A stretch of DNA of 64,000 nt from Calliopsis andreniformis (lineage: Eukaryota > Arthropoda > Insecta > Hymenoptera > Andrenidae): positions 2,356,001 through 2,420,000 of the forward strand of contig NW_027480492.1 in assembly GCF_051401765.1 (NCBI RefSeq), written 5' to 3'. A program made the translations under genes and the position numbers. The notes under the pieces were generated by a model that was not told where the DNA came from, made no database searches, and saw nothing but the letters and a program-made list of their open reading frames with translations. The stretch's first letter is position 1; each line of letters opens with the position of its first letter. Positions 24,752-38,132 of the stretch are shown piece after piece.

Positions 24752-25576
24752 AATCTTCAACCCTCAATCCTCAATCCGCAATTCTCAATCCTCAATCCTG
24801 AATCCTCAATCCTCAATATTCAATCCTCAATCCTCAGTCTTGAATCCTCAATACTCAACCTTCAATCCTCAATCCTCAATCCTCAATAACCAATTCTCTA
24901 TCCTCAATACTCAATCCTCAATCTTCAATCCTCAATCCTCAATCCTCAATCCTCAATCCTCAATCTTCAATCCTCAGTACTCAATCTGCAATCTTCAATC
25001 CTCAATCCTCAAGCATCAATACTCATTCTTCAATACTCAATACCCAATACTCAATCTTCAATCCTCAATCCTCAATCCTCAATCCTCGATTCTCAATCCT
25101 CTATCCTCAGACCATAAACATCAATATTCAACCCTCGGTCCTCGTCCTCAATCCACAACCCTCAATCCTCAATCCTCAATCTTCAACCATCAATATTCAA
25201 TATTCAATCCTCAATCCTCAAAACTCAATCCTCAATCCTCAATCCTCAATCCTCAATCCTTAATCCTCAATCCTCAATCCTCGGTCCTCACTCCTCAATC
25301 GTCAATCTCCAATCCTGAATACTCAATCTTCAATCCTCAATCCTCAATCCTCAATCCTCAATCCTCAATTCTCATTCTTCAATCCTCAATACCCAATCCT
25401 CAATCTTCAATCCTCAATCCTCAATCCTCAATTCTCAACCCTCAGTGGTCAGTCCTCAGTCCTCAAACCTCAATCCTCAAACCTCAGCCCTCACCCTCAA
25501 TCCTCAATCCTCAATCCTCAATCCTCAATCCTCAATACCCAACCATCAATACTCAATTCTCAATACTCAATAGAAT

Positions 25577-25594
25577 ATCCTGAATTTTCAGGAT
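25577..25594. repeat. Landmark C inverted repeat, perfect
   Basis: Arms intact; the right flank reads TCGATACCC. Confidence 0.9.
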
Positions 25595-26957
25595 TCGATA
25601 CCCAAACCTCAACCCTCAAACCTCAGCCATCATCCTCAATCCCCAATCCTCAATCCTCAATCCTCAATATTCAATCCTCTATACTCAATCTTCAATACTC
25701 AATCCTCAATCCTCAATCCTCAATCCTCGATCCTCAGTCATCAATCCTCAATCTTCAATACTCAATCGTCAATCCTCAGTCCTCAATCCTCAATCCCAAA
25801 TCCTCGTTCCTCAAACCTCAATCCTCAACCCTCAGTCATCATCCTCAATTCTCAATTCTTAATCCTCAATCCTCAATCCTCAATCCTCAATCCCCATTTC
25901 TTAATCCTTAATCCTCAATCCTCAATCCTCAATCCCCAATCCTCATACTTCAAACCTCAATCCTCAACCCTCAGTACTCATCCTCAATTCTCAATTCTCA
26001 ATCACCAATCCTCAATACTCAATCTTCAATCCTCAATCCTCAATTCTCAATCCTCAATACTCAATCCTCAAACGTGAATCCCCCATCCCCAATCCTCAAT
26101 CTTCAATCGTCAATACTCAATCCTCAATCCTCAATCTTCAATCCTCAATCCTCAATCCTCAATCCTCAATACTCATTCTTCAATCCTCAACGCCCAATCC
26201 TAAATGTTCAATCCGCAATACCCAATCCTCAATCGTCAATCCTCAATCACCAATCCTCAATCTTCAATCCTCAACCCTCAATCCTCAATCCTCAATCCTC
26301 AATACTCAATCATCAATCTTCAATCCTCAATCCTCAATCCTCAATCCTCAATCCTCAATCTTCAATCCTCAGTACTCAATCTGCAATCTTCAATCCTCAA
26401 TCCTCAATCCTCAATACTCATTCTTCAATACACAATACCCAATACTCAATCTTCAATCCTCAATCCTCAATCCTCAATCCTCCATTCTCAATCCTCAATC
26501 CTCAATCCTCAGACCATAAACATCAATATTCAACCCTCGGTCCTCGTCCTCAATCCACAACCCTCAATCCTCAATCCTCAATCTTCAATCATCAATATTC
26601 AATATTCAATCCTCAATCCTCAAAACTCAATCCTCAATCCTCAATCCTCAATCCTCAATCCTTAATCCTCAATCCTCAATCCTCGGTCCTCACTCCTCAA
26701 TCGTCAATCTCCAATCCTGAATACTCAATCTTCAATCCTCAATCCTCAATCCTCAATCCTCAATCCTCGATTCTCATTCTTCAATCCTCAATACCCAATC
26801 CTCAATCTTCAATCCCCAATCCTCAATCCTCAATTCTCAACCCTCAATCTTCAGTCCTCAGTCCTCAAACCTCAATCCTCAAACCTCAGCCCTCACCCTC
26901 AATCCTCAATCCTCAATACCCAACCATCAATACTCAATTCTCAATACTCAATAGAAT

Positions 26958-26975
26958 ATCCTGAATTTTCAGGAT
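26958..26975. repeat. Landmark C inverted repeat, perfect
   Basis: Arms intact; the right flank reads TCAATACTTAAACC. Confidence 0.9.
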
Positions 26976-27116
26976 TCAATACTTAAACCTCAACCCTCAA
27001 ACCTCAGCCCTCATCCTCAATCCCCAATCCTCAATCCTCAATCCTCAATATTCAATCCTCTATACTCAATCTTCAATACTCAATCCTCAATCCTCAATCC
27101 TCAATCCTCGATCCTC

Positions 27117-27562
27117 AATCCGCAATCCTCAAACGTCAGCCCTCAACCGTCAGTCCTCGTCCTCAATCCTCAACCCTCAATCCTCAATCCTCAATCTTCA
27201 ATCCCCAATACTCGATCTTCAATTCTCAATCCTCAATCCTCAATCCTCAATCTTCAGTCCTCAATCCTCAATCCTCAATCCTCAATCCTCATTCTTGAAT
27301 CCTCAACGCCCAATCCTCAACCTTCAATCCTCAATCCTCAATCCTCAATTCTCAATCCTCAATCCTCAGTCCTCAGTCCTCAAACCTCAATCCTCAACCC
27401 TCAGCCCTCATCCTCAATCCTCAATCCTCAACCCTCAACCCTCAATCTTCAATCCTCAATACTCAATCCTCAAACGTGAATCCCCCATCCCCAATCCTCA
27501 ATCTTCAATCGTCAATCCTCAATCCTCAATCCTCAATCTTCAATCCTCAATCCTCAATCCTC
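27117..27562 (+). repeat. Spacer between the 2,811-bp-offset units
   Basis: Heptamers with CAAACGTCAGCCC and CAACCGTCAGTCC, then a CATTCTTGAATCC block of the L7 type. No other content. Confidence 0.7.
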
Positions 27563-28387
27563 AATCTTCAACCCTCAATCCTCAATCCGCAATTCTCAAT
27601 CCTCAATCCTCAATCCTCAATCCTCAATATTCAATCCTCAATCCTCAGTCTTGAATCCTCAATACTCAACCTTCAATCCTCAATCCTCAATCCTCAATAA
27701 CCAATTCTCTATCCTCAATACTCAATCCTCAATCTTCAATCCTCAATCCTCAATCCTCAATCCTCAATCCTCAATCTTCAATCCTCAGTACTCAATCTGC
27801 AATCTTCAATCCTCAATCCTCAAGCATCAATACTCATTCTTCAATACTCAATACCCAATACTCAATCTTCAATCCTCAATCCTCAATCCTCAATCCTCGA
27901 TTCTCAATCCTCTATCCTCAGACCATAAACATCAATATTCAACCCTCGGACCTCGTCCTCAATCCACAACCCTCAATCCTCAATCCTCAATCTTCAATCA
28001 TCAATATTCAATATTCAAACCTCAATCCTCAAAACTCAATCCTCAATCCTCAATCCTCAATCCTCAATCCTTAATCCTCAATCCTCAATCCTCGGTCCTC
28101 ACTCCTCAATCGTCAATCTCCAATCCTGAATACTCAATCTTCAATCCTCAATCCTCAATCCTCAATCCTCAATCCTCAATTCTCATTCTTCAATCCTCAA
28201 TACCCAATCCTCAATCTTCAATCCTCAATCCTCAATCCTCAATTCTCAACCCTCAATCGTCAGTCCTCAGTCCTCAAACCTCAATCCTCAAACCTCAGCC
28301 CTCACCCTCAATCCTCAATCCTCAATCCTCAATCCTCAATCCTCAATACCCAACCATCAATACTCAATTCTCAATACTCAATAGAAT

Positions 28388-28405
28388 ATCCTGAATTTTC
28401 AGGAT
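28388..28405. repeat. Landmark C inverted repeat, perfect
   Basis: Counterpart of 25,577 at offset 2,811. Confidence 0.9.
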
Positions 28406-29796
28406 TCAATACTCAAACCTCAACCCTCAAACCTCAGCCATCATCCTCAATCCCCAATCCTCAATCCTCAATCCTCAATATTCAATCCTCTATACTCAAT
28501 CTTCAATACTCAATCCTCAATCCTCAATCCTCAATCCTCGATCCTCAGTCATCAATCCTCAATCTTCAATACTCAATCGTCAATCCTCAGTCCTCAATCC
28601 TCAATCCCAAATCCTCGTTCCTCAAACCTCAATCCTCAACCCTCAGTCATCATCCTCAATTCTCAATTCTTAATCCTCAATCCTCAATCCTCAATCCTCA
28701 ATCCCCATTTCTTAATCCTTAATCCTCAATCCTCAATCCTCAATCCCCAATCCTCATACTTCAAACCTCAATCCTCAACCCTCAGTACTCATCCTCAATT
28801 CTCAATTCTCAATCACCAATCCTCAATACTCAATCTTCAATCCTCAATCCTCAATTCTCAATCCTCAATACTCAATCCTCAAACGTGAATCCCCCATCCC
28901 CAATCCTCAATCTTCAATCGTCAATCCTCAATCCTCAATCCTCAATCTTCAATCCTCAATCCTCAATCCTCAATCCTCAATACTCATTCTTCAATCCTCA
29001 ACGCCCAATCCTAAATGTTCAATCCGCAATACCCAATCCTCAATCGTCAATCCTCAATCCCCAATCCTCAATCTTCAATCCTCAACCCTCAATCCTCAAT
29101 CCTCAATCCTCAATACTCAATCATCAATCTTCAATCCTCAATCGTCAATCCTCAATCCTCAATCCTCAATCTTCAATCCTCAGTACTCAATCTGCAATCT
29201 TCAATCCTCAATCCTCAATCCTCAATACTCATTCTTCAATACTCAATACCCAATACTCAATCTTCAATCCTCAATCCTCAATCCTCAATCCTCGATTCTC
29301 AATCCTCAATCCTCAATCCTCAGACCATAAACATCAATATTCAACCCTCGGTCCTCGTCCTCAATCCACAACCCTCAATCCTCAATCCTCAATCTTCAAT
29401 CATCAATATTCAATATTCAATCCTCAATCCTCAAAACTCAATCCTCAATCCTCAATCCTCAATCCTCAATCCTTAATCCTTAATCCTCAATCCTCAATCC
29501 TCGGTCCTCACTCCTCAATCGTCAATCTCCAATCCTGAATACTCAATCTTCAATCCTCAATCCTCAATCCTCAATCCTCAATCCTCGATTCTCATTCTTC
29601 AATCCTCAATACCCAATCCTCAATCTTCAATCCCCAATCCTCAATCCTCAATTCTCAACCCTCAATCTTCAGTCCTCAATCCTCAAACCTCAATCCTCAA
29701 ACCTCAGCCCTCACCCTCAATCCTCAATCCTCAATCCTCAATCCTCAATCCTCAATACCCAACCATCAATACTCAATTCTCAATACTCAATAGAAT

Positions 29797-29814
29797 ATCC
29801 TGAATTTTCAGGAT
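29797..29814. repeat. Landmark C inverted repeat, perfect
   Basis: Counterpart of 26,958 at offset 2,839. Confidence 0.9.
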
Positions 29815-30240
29815 TCAATACTCAAACCTCAACCCTCAAACCTCAGCCCTCATCCTCAATCCCCAATCCTCAATCCTCAATCCTCAATATTCAATCCTCT
29901 ATACTCAATCTTCAATACTCAATCCTCAATCCTCAATCCTCAATCCTCGATCCTCAGTCATCAATCCTCAATCTTCAATACTCAATCGTCAATCCTCAGT
30001 CCTCAATCCTCAATCCTCAATTCTGTTTCCTCAAACCTCAATCCTCAACCCTCAGTCCTCATACTCAACACTCAATCTTCAATCCTCAATCCTCAAGCCT
30101 CAATCCTCAATCCTCAATCTTCAATCCTCAGTACTCAATCTGCAATCTTCAATCCTCAATCCTCAATCCTCAATACTCATTCTTCAATCCTCAACACCCA
30201 ATCCTCAATCCTCAATCCTCAATAATCAATCTCCAATCCT

Positions 30241-31082
30241 AGATCCTCAATCCCCAATCTTCAATCCTTAATCCTCAATCTTCAATCCTCAATCCTCAAT
30301 CCTCAATCCTCAATTCTCAACCCTCAATCCTCAGTCCTCAGTCCTCAAACCTCAATCCTCAAACCTCAGCCCTCTTCCTCAATCCTCAATCCTCAATCCT
30401 CAATCCTCAATCTTCAATCCTCAATACTCAATCTTCAATCCTCAATCCTCAGTCCTCAAACTACAATCCTCAATGCTCAATCCTTAATCCTCAGTCCTCA
30501 GTCCTCAATCCTCAATCCTCAATCCTCAAACGTCAATCCTCAACCGTCAGTCCTCGTCCTCAATCCTCAACCCTCAATCCTCAATCCTCAATCTTCAATT
30601 CCCAATACTCAATCTTCAATTCTCAATCCTCAATCCTCAATCCTCAATCTTCAATCCCCAATCCTCTATCCTCAATCCTCAGTACTCATCCTCAATTCTC
30701 AATACTCGATCCCCAATCCTCAATGCTCAATCTTCAATCATCAATACTCAATCTTCAATCCTCAATCCTCAATCCTCAATCCTCAATCCTCCATACTCAA
30801 TATTCAACACACAACCCTCAACCATCAATCCTCAATACTCAATCATCAATCCTCAATTCTCAATACTCAATAGATTATCCTGAAATCTCATGGTTCAATA
30901 CTCAATCCACAATATTCAATAATCAAATCTCAATCCACAAACATCAATTCTCATCACACAACCCTGAACGCTCAGTCCTCAATGTTCAATCCTCATTCCT
31001 CAATTCTCAATCTTCAATCCTCAATACTGAATCTTCAATCCTCAATCCTCAATCCTCAATCTTCAATCCTCAGTCATCAATC
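30241..31082 (+). repeat. Spacer between the R1 copies
   Basis: Variant heptamers only. The part from about 30,717, with landmark B at 30,869, recurs at about 44,019 at offset 13,302, so it belongs to the higher-order unit in a wider sense. The first 475 bp has no direct counterpart after copy 2. Confidence 0.75.
30869..30963 (+). repeat. Landmark B
   Basis: AATAGATTATCCTGAAATC variant; the tail reads CATCACACAACC. Confidence 0.85.
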
Positions 31083-31124
31083 CTCAATCTTCAATCCTCA
31101 ATCCTCAATCCTCAATCCTCAATC

Positions 31125-31174
31125 CACAGTCCTTAGGCCTCAAACCTCAACCCTCAAATCTCAGAACTCATCCT
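31125..31174 (+). repeat. Landmark E
   Basis: R1 counterpart of 14,027; distance to C is 177 bp because one A is missing near 31,219. Confidence 0.85.
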
Positions 31175-31301
31175 CAATCCTCAATCCTCAATCCTCAATC
31201 CTCAATCCTCAATCTTCATCCTCAATACTCAATCTTCAATCCTCAATCCTCAATCCTCAATACTCAACCATTAATCCCCAATTCTCAATACTCAATAGAA
31301 T

Positions 31302-31319
31302 ATTCTGAATTTTCAGGAT
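31302..31319. repeat. Landmark C inverted repeat, one mismatch
   Basis: R1 counterpart of 14,205, keeping the mismatch. Confidence 0.85.
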
Positions 31320-31689
31320 TCAATACTCAAACCTCAACCCTCAACCCTCAGCCCTCATCCTCAATCCTCAATCCTCAATCCTCAATCCTCAATATTCAAT
31401 CCTCAATACTCAATCTTCCTCCCTCAATCCTCAATTCTCAACCCTCGATCCTCAATCCTCAGTCTTCAATCCACAATCTTCAATACTCAATCGTCAATCT
31501 TCAGTCCTCAATCCTCAATCCCCAATCCTCGTTCCTCAAACCTCAATCCTCAACCATCACTCCTCATCCTCAATCCTCAATTCTCAATACTCAATCCTCA
31601 ATCCTCAATACTCAATCCTCAATCCTCAGTCCTCAAACCTCAATCCTGAATCCTCAATCCTGAATCCTCAACCTTCAGCCACCACTCCT

Positions 31690-31813
31690 CAACAATCAGT
31701 TGTCAATCCTCAATCCTCAATAGAGTATCATCAATTCACAGTTTTCATTACTCAATACTCAATCTGCAATCTTGAAATCTCTATCCACAGACATCAATTC
31801 TCATCACTCAACC
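31690..31813 (+). repeat. Landmark A, subtype A1
   Basis: R1 counterpart of 14,593, keeping CCACAGACATC. Confidence 0.88.
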
Positions 31814-32499
31814 ATCAACACTCAGTCCCCAATCCTCAATATTCAATCCTCAATCCTCAATCCTCAATCCACAATCCTCAAACTTCAATCCTCACTCCTC
31901 AGCCCTCAAACCTCAACCCTCAACCCTCAGCCCTCATCTTCAATCCTCAATCCTCAATCCTCAATCCTCAATCTTCAATCCTCAATCTTCAATCCTCAAT
32001 ACTCAACCTTCAATCCTCAATCCTCAGTTCTCAAACCTCAATTCTGAATTCTCAATCCTGAAACCTCAATCTTCAGGCCTCAGCCCTCAACAATCAGTTG
32101 TCAATCCTCAGTCCCAAATCCTTAATCCTCAACCCTCAGTCCTCATCCTAAATTCTCAATTCTCAGTCCTCAATCCTCAATCCTCAATCCTCAACCCACA
32201 GCCCTCATCCTCAATCCTCAATCCTCAATTCTCAGTCCTCAATCCTCAATCCTCAATTCTCAATCCTCAATCCGCAGTCCTCAGTCCTCAAACCTCAATC
32301 CTCAACCCTCAGCCCTCATCCTCAATCCTAAATCCTCAGTCCTCAATCCTCAATCCTCAACTCTCAATCCTCATTCCTCAAACCTCAATCCTCAACCCTC
32401 AGTCCTCATCCTCAATTCTCAATTCTCAATCCTCAATCCTCAATCCTCAATCCTCAATCCTCAATCCTCAACCCTCAATCTTCATTCCTCAAACCTCAA

Positions 32500-32735
32500 T
32501 CCTCAATCCTCAATCCTCAATCCTCAATCCTCAATCCTCAGTAATCAATCCTCAATCTTCAATACTGAATCGTCAATCCTCAGTCCTCAATCTTCAATCC
32601 TCAATTCTCTTTCCTCAAACCTCAATCCTCAACCCTCAGTCCTCATCCTCAATCCTCAATCCTCAATCCTCAATCTTCAATCCTCAATACTCAATCCTCA
32701 ATCCTCAGCCCTCATCCTCAATCCTCAATCCTCAA
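32500..32735 (+). repeat. 236-bp segment present only in R1 copy 2
   Basis: Between markers at 15,399 (copy 1) and 32,735 (copy 2) the offset grows by 236 bp. The extra piece (CAGTAATCAATCC, CTGAATCGTC, CTCTTTCCTC) resembles 2,320-2,560, so loss from copy 1 is the simpler reading. Confidence 0.75.
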
Positions 32736-33172
32736 TTCTCGGTCCTCAAGCCTCAATCCTCAATTCTCAATCCTCAATCCTCAGTCCTCAGCCCTCAAAC
32801 CTCAATCCTCAACCCTCAGCCCTCATCCTTAATCCTCAGTCCTCAATCCTCAATCGTCAATCTTCAATCCTCAATACTCAATCTTCAATCCTCAATCGTC
32901 AATCCTCAATCCTCAATCCTCAATCCTCAATCATCAATCCTCATTCTTCAATCCCCAATACCCAATCCAGAATCTTCAATCCTCAATCCTCAATCCTCAA
33001 TCCTCAATCCTCAATCCTCAATCATCAATCCTCATTCTTCAACCCTCAATCCTCAATCCTCAATCTTCAATCCTCAATCCTCAATCCTCAATACTCAATC
33101 CTCAATAGTCAGTCCTCAAACCTCAATCCTGAATCCTCAATCCTGAATCCTCAACCTTCAGCCACCACTCCT

Positions 33173-33296
33173 CAACAATCAGTTGTCAATCCTCAATCCT
33201 CAATAGAGTAACATCAATTCACAGTTTTCATTACTCAATACTCAATCTGCAATCTTGAAATCTCTATCCACAAACATCAATTCTCATCACTCAACC
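33173..33296 (+). repeat. Landmark A, subtype A1 variant
   Basis: R1 counterpart of 15,840, keeping GAGTAACATC. Confidence 0.88.
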
Positions 33297-33570
33297 ATCA
33301 ACACACAGTCCCCAATCCTCAATATTCAATCCTCAATCCTCAATCCTCAATCCACAATCCTCAAACTTCAATCCTCACTCCTCAGCCCTCAAACCTCAAC
33401 CCTCAACCCTCAGCCCTCATCTTCAATCCTCAATCCTCAATCCTCAATCCTCAATCTTCAATCCTCAATCTTCAATCCTCAATACTCAACCTTCAGTCCT
33501 CAATCCTCAGTTCTCAAACCTCAATTCTGAATTCTCAAACCTGAATCCTCAATCTTCAGCCCTCATTCCT

Positions 33571-33694
33571 CAACAATCAGTTGTCAATCCTCAATCCCCA
33601 ATAGAATATCCTCAATTCACAGTTTTCAATACGCAATACTCAATCTGCAATCTTGAAATCTCTATCCACAAACATCAATTCTCATCACTCAACC
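33571..33694 (+). repeat. Landmark A, subtype A2
   Basis: R1 counterpart of 16,238. Confidence 0.88.
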
Positions 33695-34787
33695 CTCAAC
33701 GCTCAGAACTCAATGTTCAATCCTCAATCCTCAATTCTCAATCTTCAATCCTCAATACTGAATCTTCAATCCTCAATCCTCAATCCTCAATCCTCAATTC
33801 TCAATCATCAATCCTCAATCCTCATAATCAATCCTCAATCTTCAATACTAAATCGTCAATCCTCAGTCCTCTACCCACAGTCCTCATCCTCAATCATCAA
33901 TCCTCAGTCCTCAGTCCTCAATATTCAATCCTCAATAATCAATCTCCAATCCTAGATCCTCAATCCACAATCCTCAATCCTTAATCCTCAATCTTCAATC
34001 CTCAGTCCCCAGTCCTCAATCTTCAATCCTCAATGCTCCATCCTCTATCCTCAATCCTCAGTCCTCAATCCTCAATCCTCAATCCTCAATCCTCAATACT
34101 CAACCTTCAATCCTCAATACTCAATCTTCAACCCTCAATCCTCAATCCGCAATTCTCAATCCTCAATCCTCAATCCTCAATCCTCAATATTCAATCCTCA
34201 ATCCTCAGTCTTGAATGCTCAATACTCAACCTTCAATCCTCAATCCTCAATCCTCAATCCCCAATTCTCTATCCTCAATACTCAATCCTCAATCTTCAAT
34301 CCTCAATCCTCAATCCTCAATCCTCAATCCTCAATCTTCAATCCTCAGTACTCAATCTGCAATCTTCAATCCTCAATTCTCAAGCCTTAATACTCATTCT
34401 TCAATACTCAATACCCAATACTCAATCTTCAATCCTCAATCCTCAATCCTCAATCCTCGATTCTCAATCCTCAATCCTCAATCCTCAGACCATAAACATC
34501 AATATTCAACCCTCGGTCCTCGTCCTCAATCCACAACCCTCAATCCTCAATCCTCAATCTTCAATCATCAATATTCAATATTCAATCCTCAATCCTCAAA
34601 ACTCAATCCTCAATCCTCAATCCTCAATCCTCAATCCTTAATCCTCAATCCTCAATCCTCGGTCCTCACTCCTCAATCGTCAATCTCCAATCCTGAATAC
34701 TCAATCTTCAATCCTCAATCCTCAATCCTCAATCCTCAATCCTCAATACCCAACAATCAATACTCAAATCTCAATACTCAATAGAAT

Positions 34788-34805
34788 ATCCTGAATTTTC
34801 AGGAT
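34788..34805. repeat. Landmark C inverted repeat, perfect
   Basis: R1 counterpart of 17,455. Confidence 0.9.
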
Positions 34806-37012
34806 TCAATACTCAAACCTCAACCCTCAAACCTCAGCCCTCATCCTCAATCCCCAATCCTCAATCCTCAATCCTCAATATTCAATCCTCTATACTCAAT
34901 CTTCAATACTCAATCCTCAATCCTCAATCCTCAATCCTCGATCCTCAGTCATCAACCCTCAATCTTCAATACTCAATCGTCAATCCTCAGTCCTCAATCC
35001 TCAATCCCAAATCCTCGTTCCTCAAACCTCAATCCTCAACCCTCAGTCATCATCCTCAATTCTCAATTCTTAATCCTCAATCCTCAATCCTCAATCCTCA
35101 ATCCTCAATCCTCATTTCTTAATCCTTAATCCTCAATCCTCAATCCTCAATCCCCAATCCTCATACTTCAAACCTCAATCCTCAACCCTCAGTACTCATC
35201 CTCAATTCTCAATTCTCAATCACCAATCCTCAATACTCAATCTTCAATCCTCAATCCTCAATTCTCAATCCTCAATACTCAATCCTCAAACGTGAATCCC
35301 CCATCCCCAATCCTCAATCTTCAATCGTCAACCCTCAATCCTCAATCCTCAATCTTCAATCCTCAGTACTCAATCTGCAATCTTCAATCCTCAATCCTCA
35401 ATCCTCAATACTCATTCTTCAATACTCAATACCCAATACTCAATCTTCAATCCTCAATCCTCAATCCTCAATCCTCGAATCTCAATCCACAATCCTCAAT
35501 CCTCAGACCATAAACATCAATATTCAACCCTCGGTCCTCGTCCTCAATCCACAACCCTCAATCCTCAATCCTCAATCTTCAATCATCAATATTCAATATT
35601 CAATCCTCAATCCTCAAAACTCAATCCTCAATCCTCAATCCTCAATCCTCAATCCTTAATCCTCAATCCTCAATCCTCAATCCCCAGTCCTCAATCTTCA
35701 ATCCTCAATGCTCCATCCTCAATCCTCAATCCTCAGGCGTCAATCCTCAATCCTCAATCCTCAAACCTCAGTCCTCAACCGTCAGACCTCGTCCTCAATC
35801 CTCAGCCCTCAATCCTCAATGCCCAATCTTCAATCATCAATACTCAATCTTCAATCCTCAATCCTCAATCCTCAATCCTCAATCCTCAATCCTCAGTCAT
35901 CAATCCTCAATCTTCAATACTCAATCGTCAATCCTCAGTCCTCAATCCTCAATCCCCCATCCTCGTTCCTCAAACCTCAATCCTCAACCCTCAGTCCTCA
36001 TCCTCAGTTCACAATTCTCAAGCCTCAATCCTCAATCCTCAATCCTGAATCTTCAATCCTCAATAATCGATCTCCAATCCTAGATCCTCAATCCCCAATC
36101 CTCTAGCCTTAATCCTCAATCTTCAATCCTCAATTCCCAGTCCTCAAACTACAATCCTCAATGCTCAATCCTTAATCCTCAGTCCTCAGTCCTCAATCCT
36201 CAATCCTCAATCCTCAAACGTCAATCCTCAACCGTCAGTCCTCGTCCTCAATCCTCAACCCTCAATCCTCAATCCTCAATCTTCAATCCCCTATACTCAA
36301 TCTTCAATTCTCAATCCTCAATCCTCAATCCTCAATCTTCAATCCTCAATCCTCAATCCTCAATCCTCAATCCTCATTCTTGAATCCTCAACGCCCAATC
36401 CTCAACCTTCAATCCTCAATCCTCAATCTTCAATTCTCAATCCTCAATCCTCAGTCCTCAGTCCTCAAACCTCAATCCTCAACCCTCAGCCCTCATCCTC
36501 AATCCTCAATCCTCAACCCTCAATCCTCAATCTTCAATCCTCAATACTCAATCTTCAATCCTCAATCCTCAATTCTCAATCCTCAATCCTCAATACTCAT
36601 TCTTCAATCCTCAACGCCCAATCCTCAACCTTCAATCCTCAATCCTCAATCCTCAATTCTCAATCCTCAATACTCAATCCTCAAACGTCAATCCTCCATC
36701 CCCAATCCTCAATCTCCAATCGTCAATCCTCAATCCTCAATCGTCAATCCTCAATCCTCAATGTTCAATCCTCAATACCCAATCCTCAATCTTCAATCCT
36801 CAATCCTCAATCCCCAATCCTCAATCCTCAATCCTCATTCATCAATCCTCAATACCCAATCCTCAATCTTCAATCCTCAATCCTCAATCCTCAATCCTCA
36901 ATTCTCAAGCCTCAATCCTCAGTCCTCAGTCCTCAAACCTCAATCCTCAAACCTCAGCCCTCTTCCTCAATCCTCAATCCTCAATCCTCAATCCTCAATC
37001 TTCAATCCTCAA

Positions 37013-37328
37013 TACTCAATCATCAATCCTCAATCCTCAGTCCACAAACCTCAATTCTGAATACTCAACCCTGCATCCTCAATCTTCAGCCCTCATTCCT
37101 CAACAATCAGTTGTCAATCCTCAATCCCCAATAGAATATCCTCAATTCACAGTTTTCAATACGCAATACTCAATCTGCAATCTTGAAATCTCTATCCACA
37201 AACATCAATTCTCATCACTCAACCCTCAACGCTCAGAACTCAATGTTCAATCCTCAATCCTCAATTCTCAATCTTCAATCCTCAATACTGAATCTTCAAT
37301 CCTCAATCCTCAATCCTCAATCCTCAAT
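37013..37328 (+). repeat. 804-bp-offset direct repeat, R1 copy 2, left
   Basis: Counterpart of 19,680-19,995 at offset 17,333, with CAATCATCAATCC replacing CAATCTTCAATCC near 37,020. Confidence 0.85.
37101..37224 (+). repeat. Landmark A, subtype A2
   Basis: R1 counterpart of 19,768. Confidence 0.86.
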
Positions 37329-37816
37329 ATTCAATCCTCAGTCCCCAGTCCTCAATCTTCAATCCTCAATGCTCCATCCTCTATCCTCAATCCTCAGTCC
37401 TCAATCCTCAATCCTCAATCCTCAATCCTCAATACTCAACCTTCAATCCTCAATACTCAATCTTCAACCCTCAATCCTCAATCCGCAATTCTCAATCCTC
37501 AATCCTCAATCCTCAATCCTCAATATTCAATCCTCAATCCTCAGTCTTCAATCCTCAGTACTCAATCTGCAATCTTCAATCCTCAATCCTCAAGCCTCAA
37601 TACTCATTCTTCAATACTCAATACCCAATACTCAATCTTCAATCCTCAATCCTCAATCCTCAATCCTCGATTCTCGATCCTCAATCCTCTATCCTCAGAC
37701 CATAAACATCAATATTCAACCCTCGGTCCTCGTCCTCAATCCACAACCCTCAATCCTCAATCCTCAATCTTCAATCATCAATATTCAATATTCAATCCTC
37801 AATCTTCAATCCTCAA

Positions 37817-38132
37817 TACTCAATCTTCAATCCTCAATCCTCAGTCCACAAACCTCAATTCTGAATACTCAACCCTGCATCCTCAATCTTCAGCCCTCAT
37901 TCCTCAACAATCAGTTGTCAATCCTCAATCCCCAATAGAATATCCTCAATTCACAGTTTTCAATACGCAATACTCAATCTGCAATCTTGAAATCTCTATC
38001 CACAAACATCAATTCTCATCACTCAACCCTCAACGCTCAGAACTCAATGTTCAATCCTCAATCCTCAATTCTCAATCTTCAATCCTCAATACTGAATCTT
38101 CAATCCTCAATCCTCAATCCTCAATCCTCAAT
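37817..38132 (+). repeat. 804-bp-offset direct repeat, R1 copy 2, right
   Basis: Counterpart of 20,484-20,799. The 804-bp spacing is kept, so the arrangement existed before R1 was duplicated. Confidence 0.85.
37905..38028 (+). repeat. Landmark A, subtype A2
   Basis: R1 counterpart of 20,572, but with CATCACTCAACC, so the CATTACTC change at 20,695 arose after R1 duplicated. Confidence 0.86.

Larger units (their letters stand above)
24752..27116 (+). repeat. 2,811-bp-offset unit, first copy
   Basis: Markers at 24,776, 26,074, 26,204 and 26,521 recur exactly 2,811 bp downstream. By the landmark C at 26,958 the offset is 2,839, a difference of four heptamers. Landmark C occurs at 25,577 and 26,958. 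Confidence 0.88.
27563..29952 (+). repeat. 2,811-bp-offset unit, second copy
   Basis: Second copy of 24,752-27,116. Landmark C occurs at 28,388 and 29,797, and landmark D at 27,919 and 29,321. Confidence 0.88.
13985..30240 (+). repeat. Large higher-order repeat R1, copy 1
   Basis: About 16.3 kb whose variant order recurs at 31,083-43,945. Offsets read from matching markers are 17,097-17,098 (14.0-15.4 kb), 17,333 (15.4-21.9 kb), 17,340 (to 22.65 kb), 13,684 (from 26.3 kb) and 13,705 (26.96-30.2 kb). Differences are sparse: a 609-bp stretch at 16,700 compared with 34,033 differs at one residue of its translated frame. The copy contains the 4,334-bp and 2,811-bp nested units. It starts around landmark E at 14,027 and the match ends near CAATCCTAGATCC at 30,240. 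Confidence 0.9.
33543..37876 (+). repeat. 4,334-bp unit, R1 copy 2, first
   Basis: Counterpart of 16,210-20,543 at offset 17,333. Confidence 0.88.
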
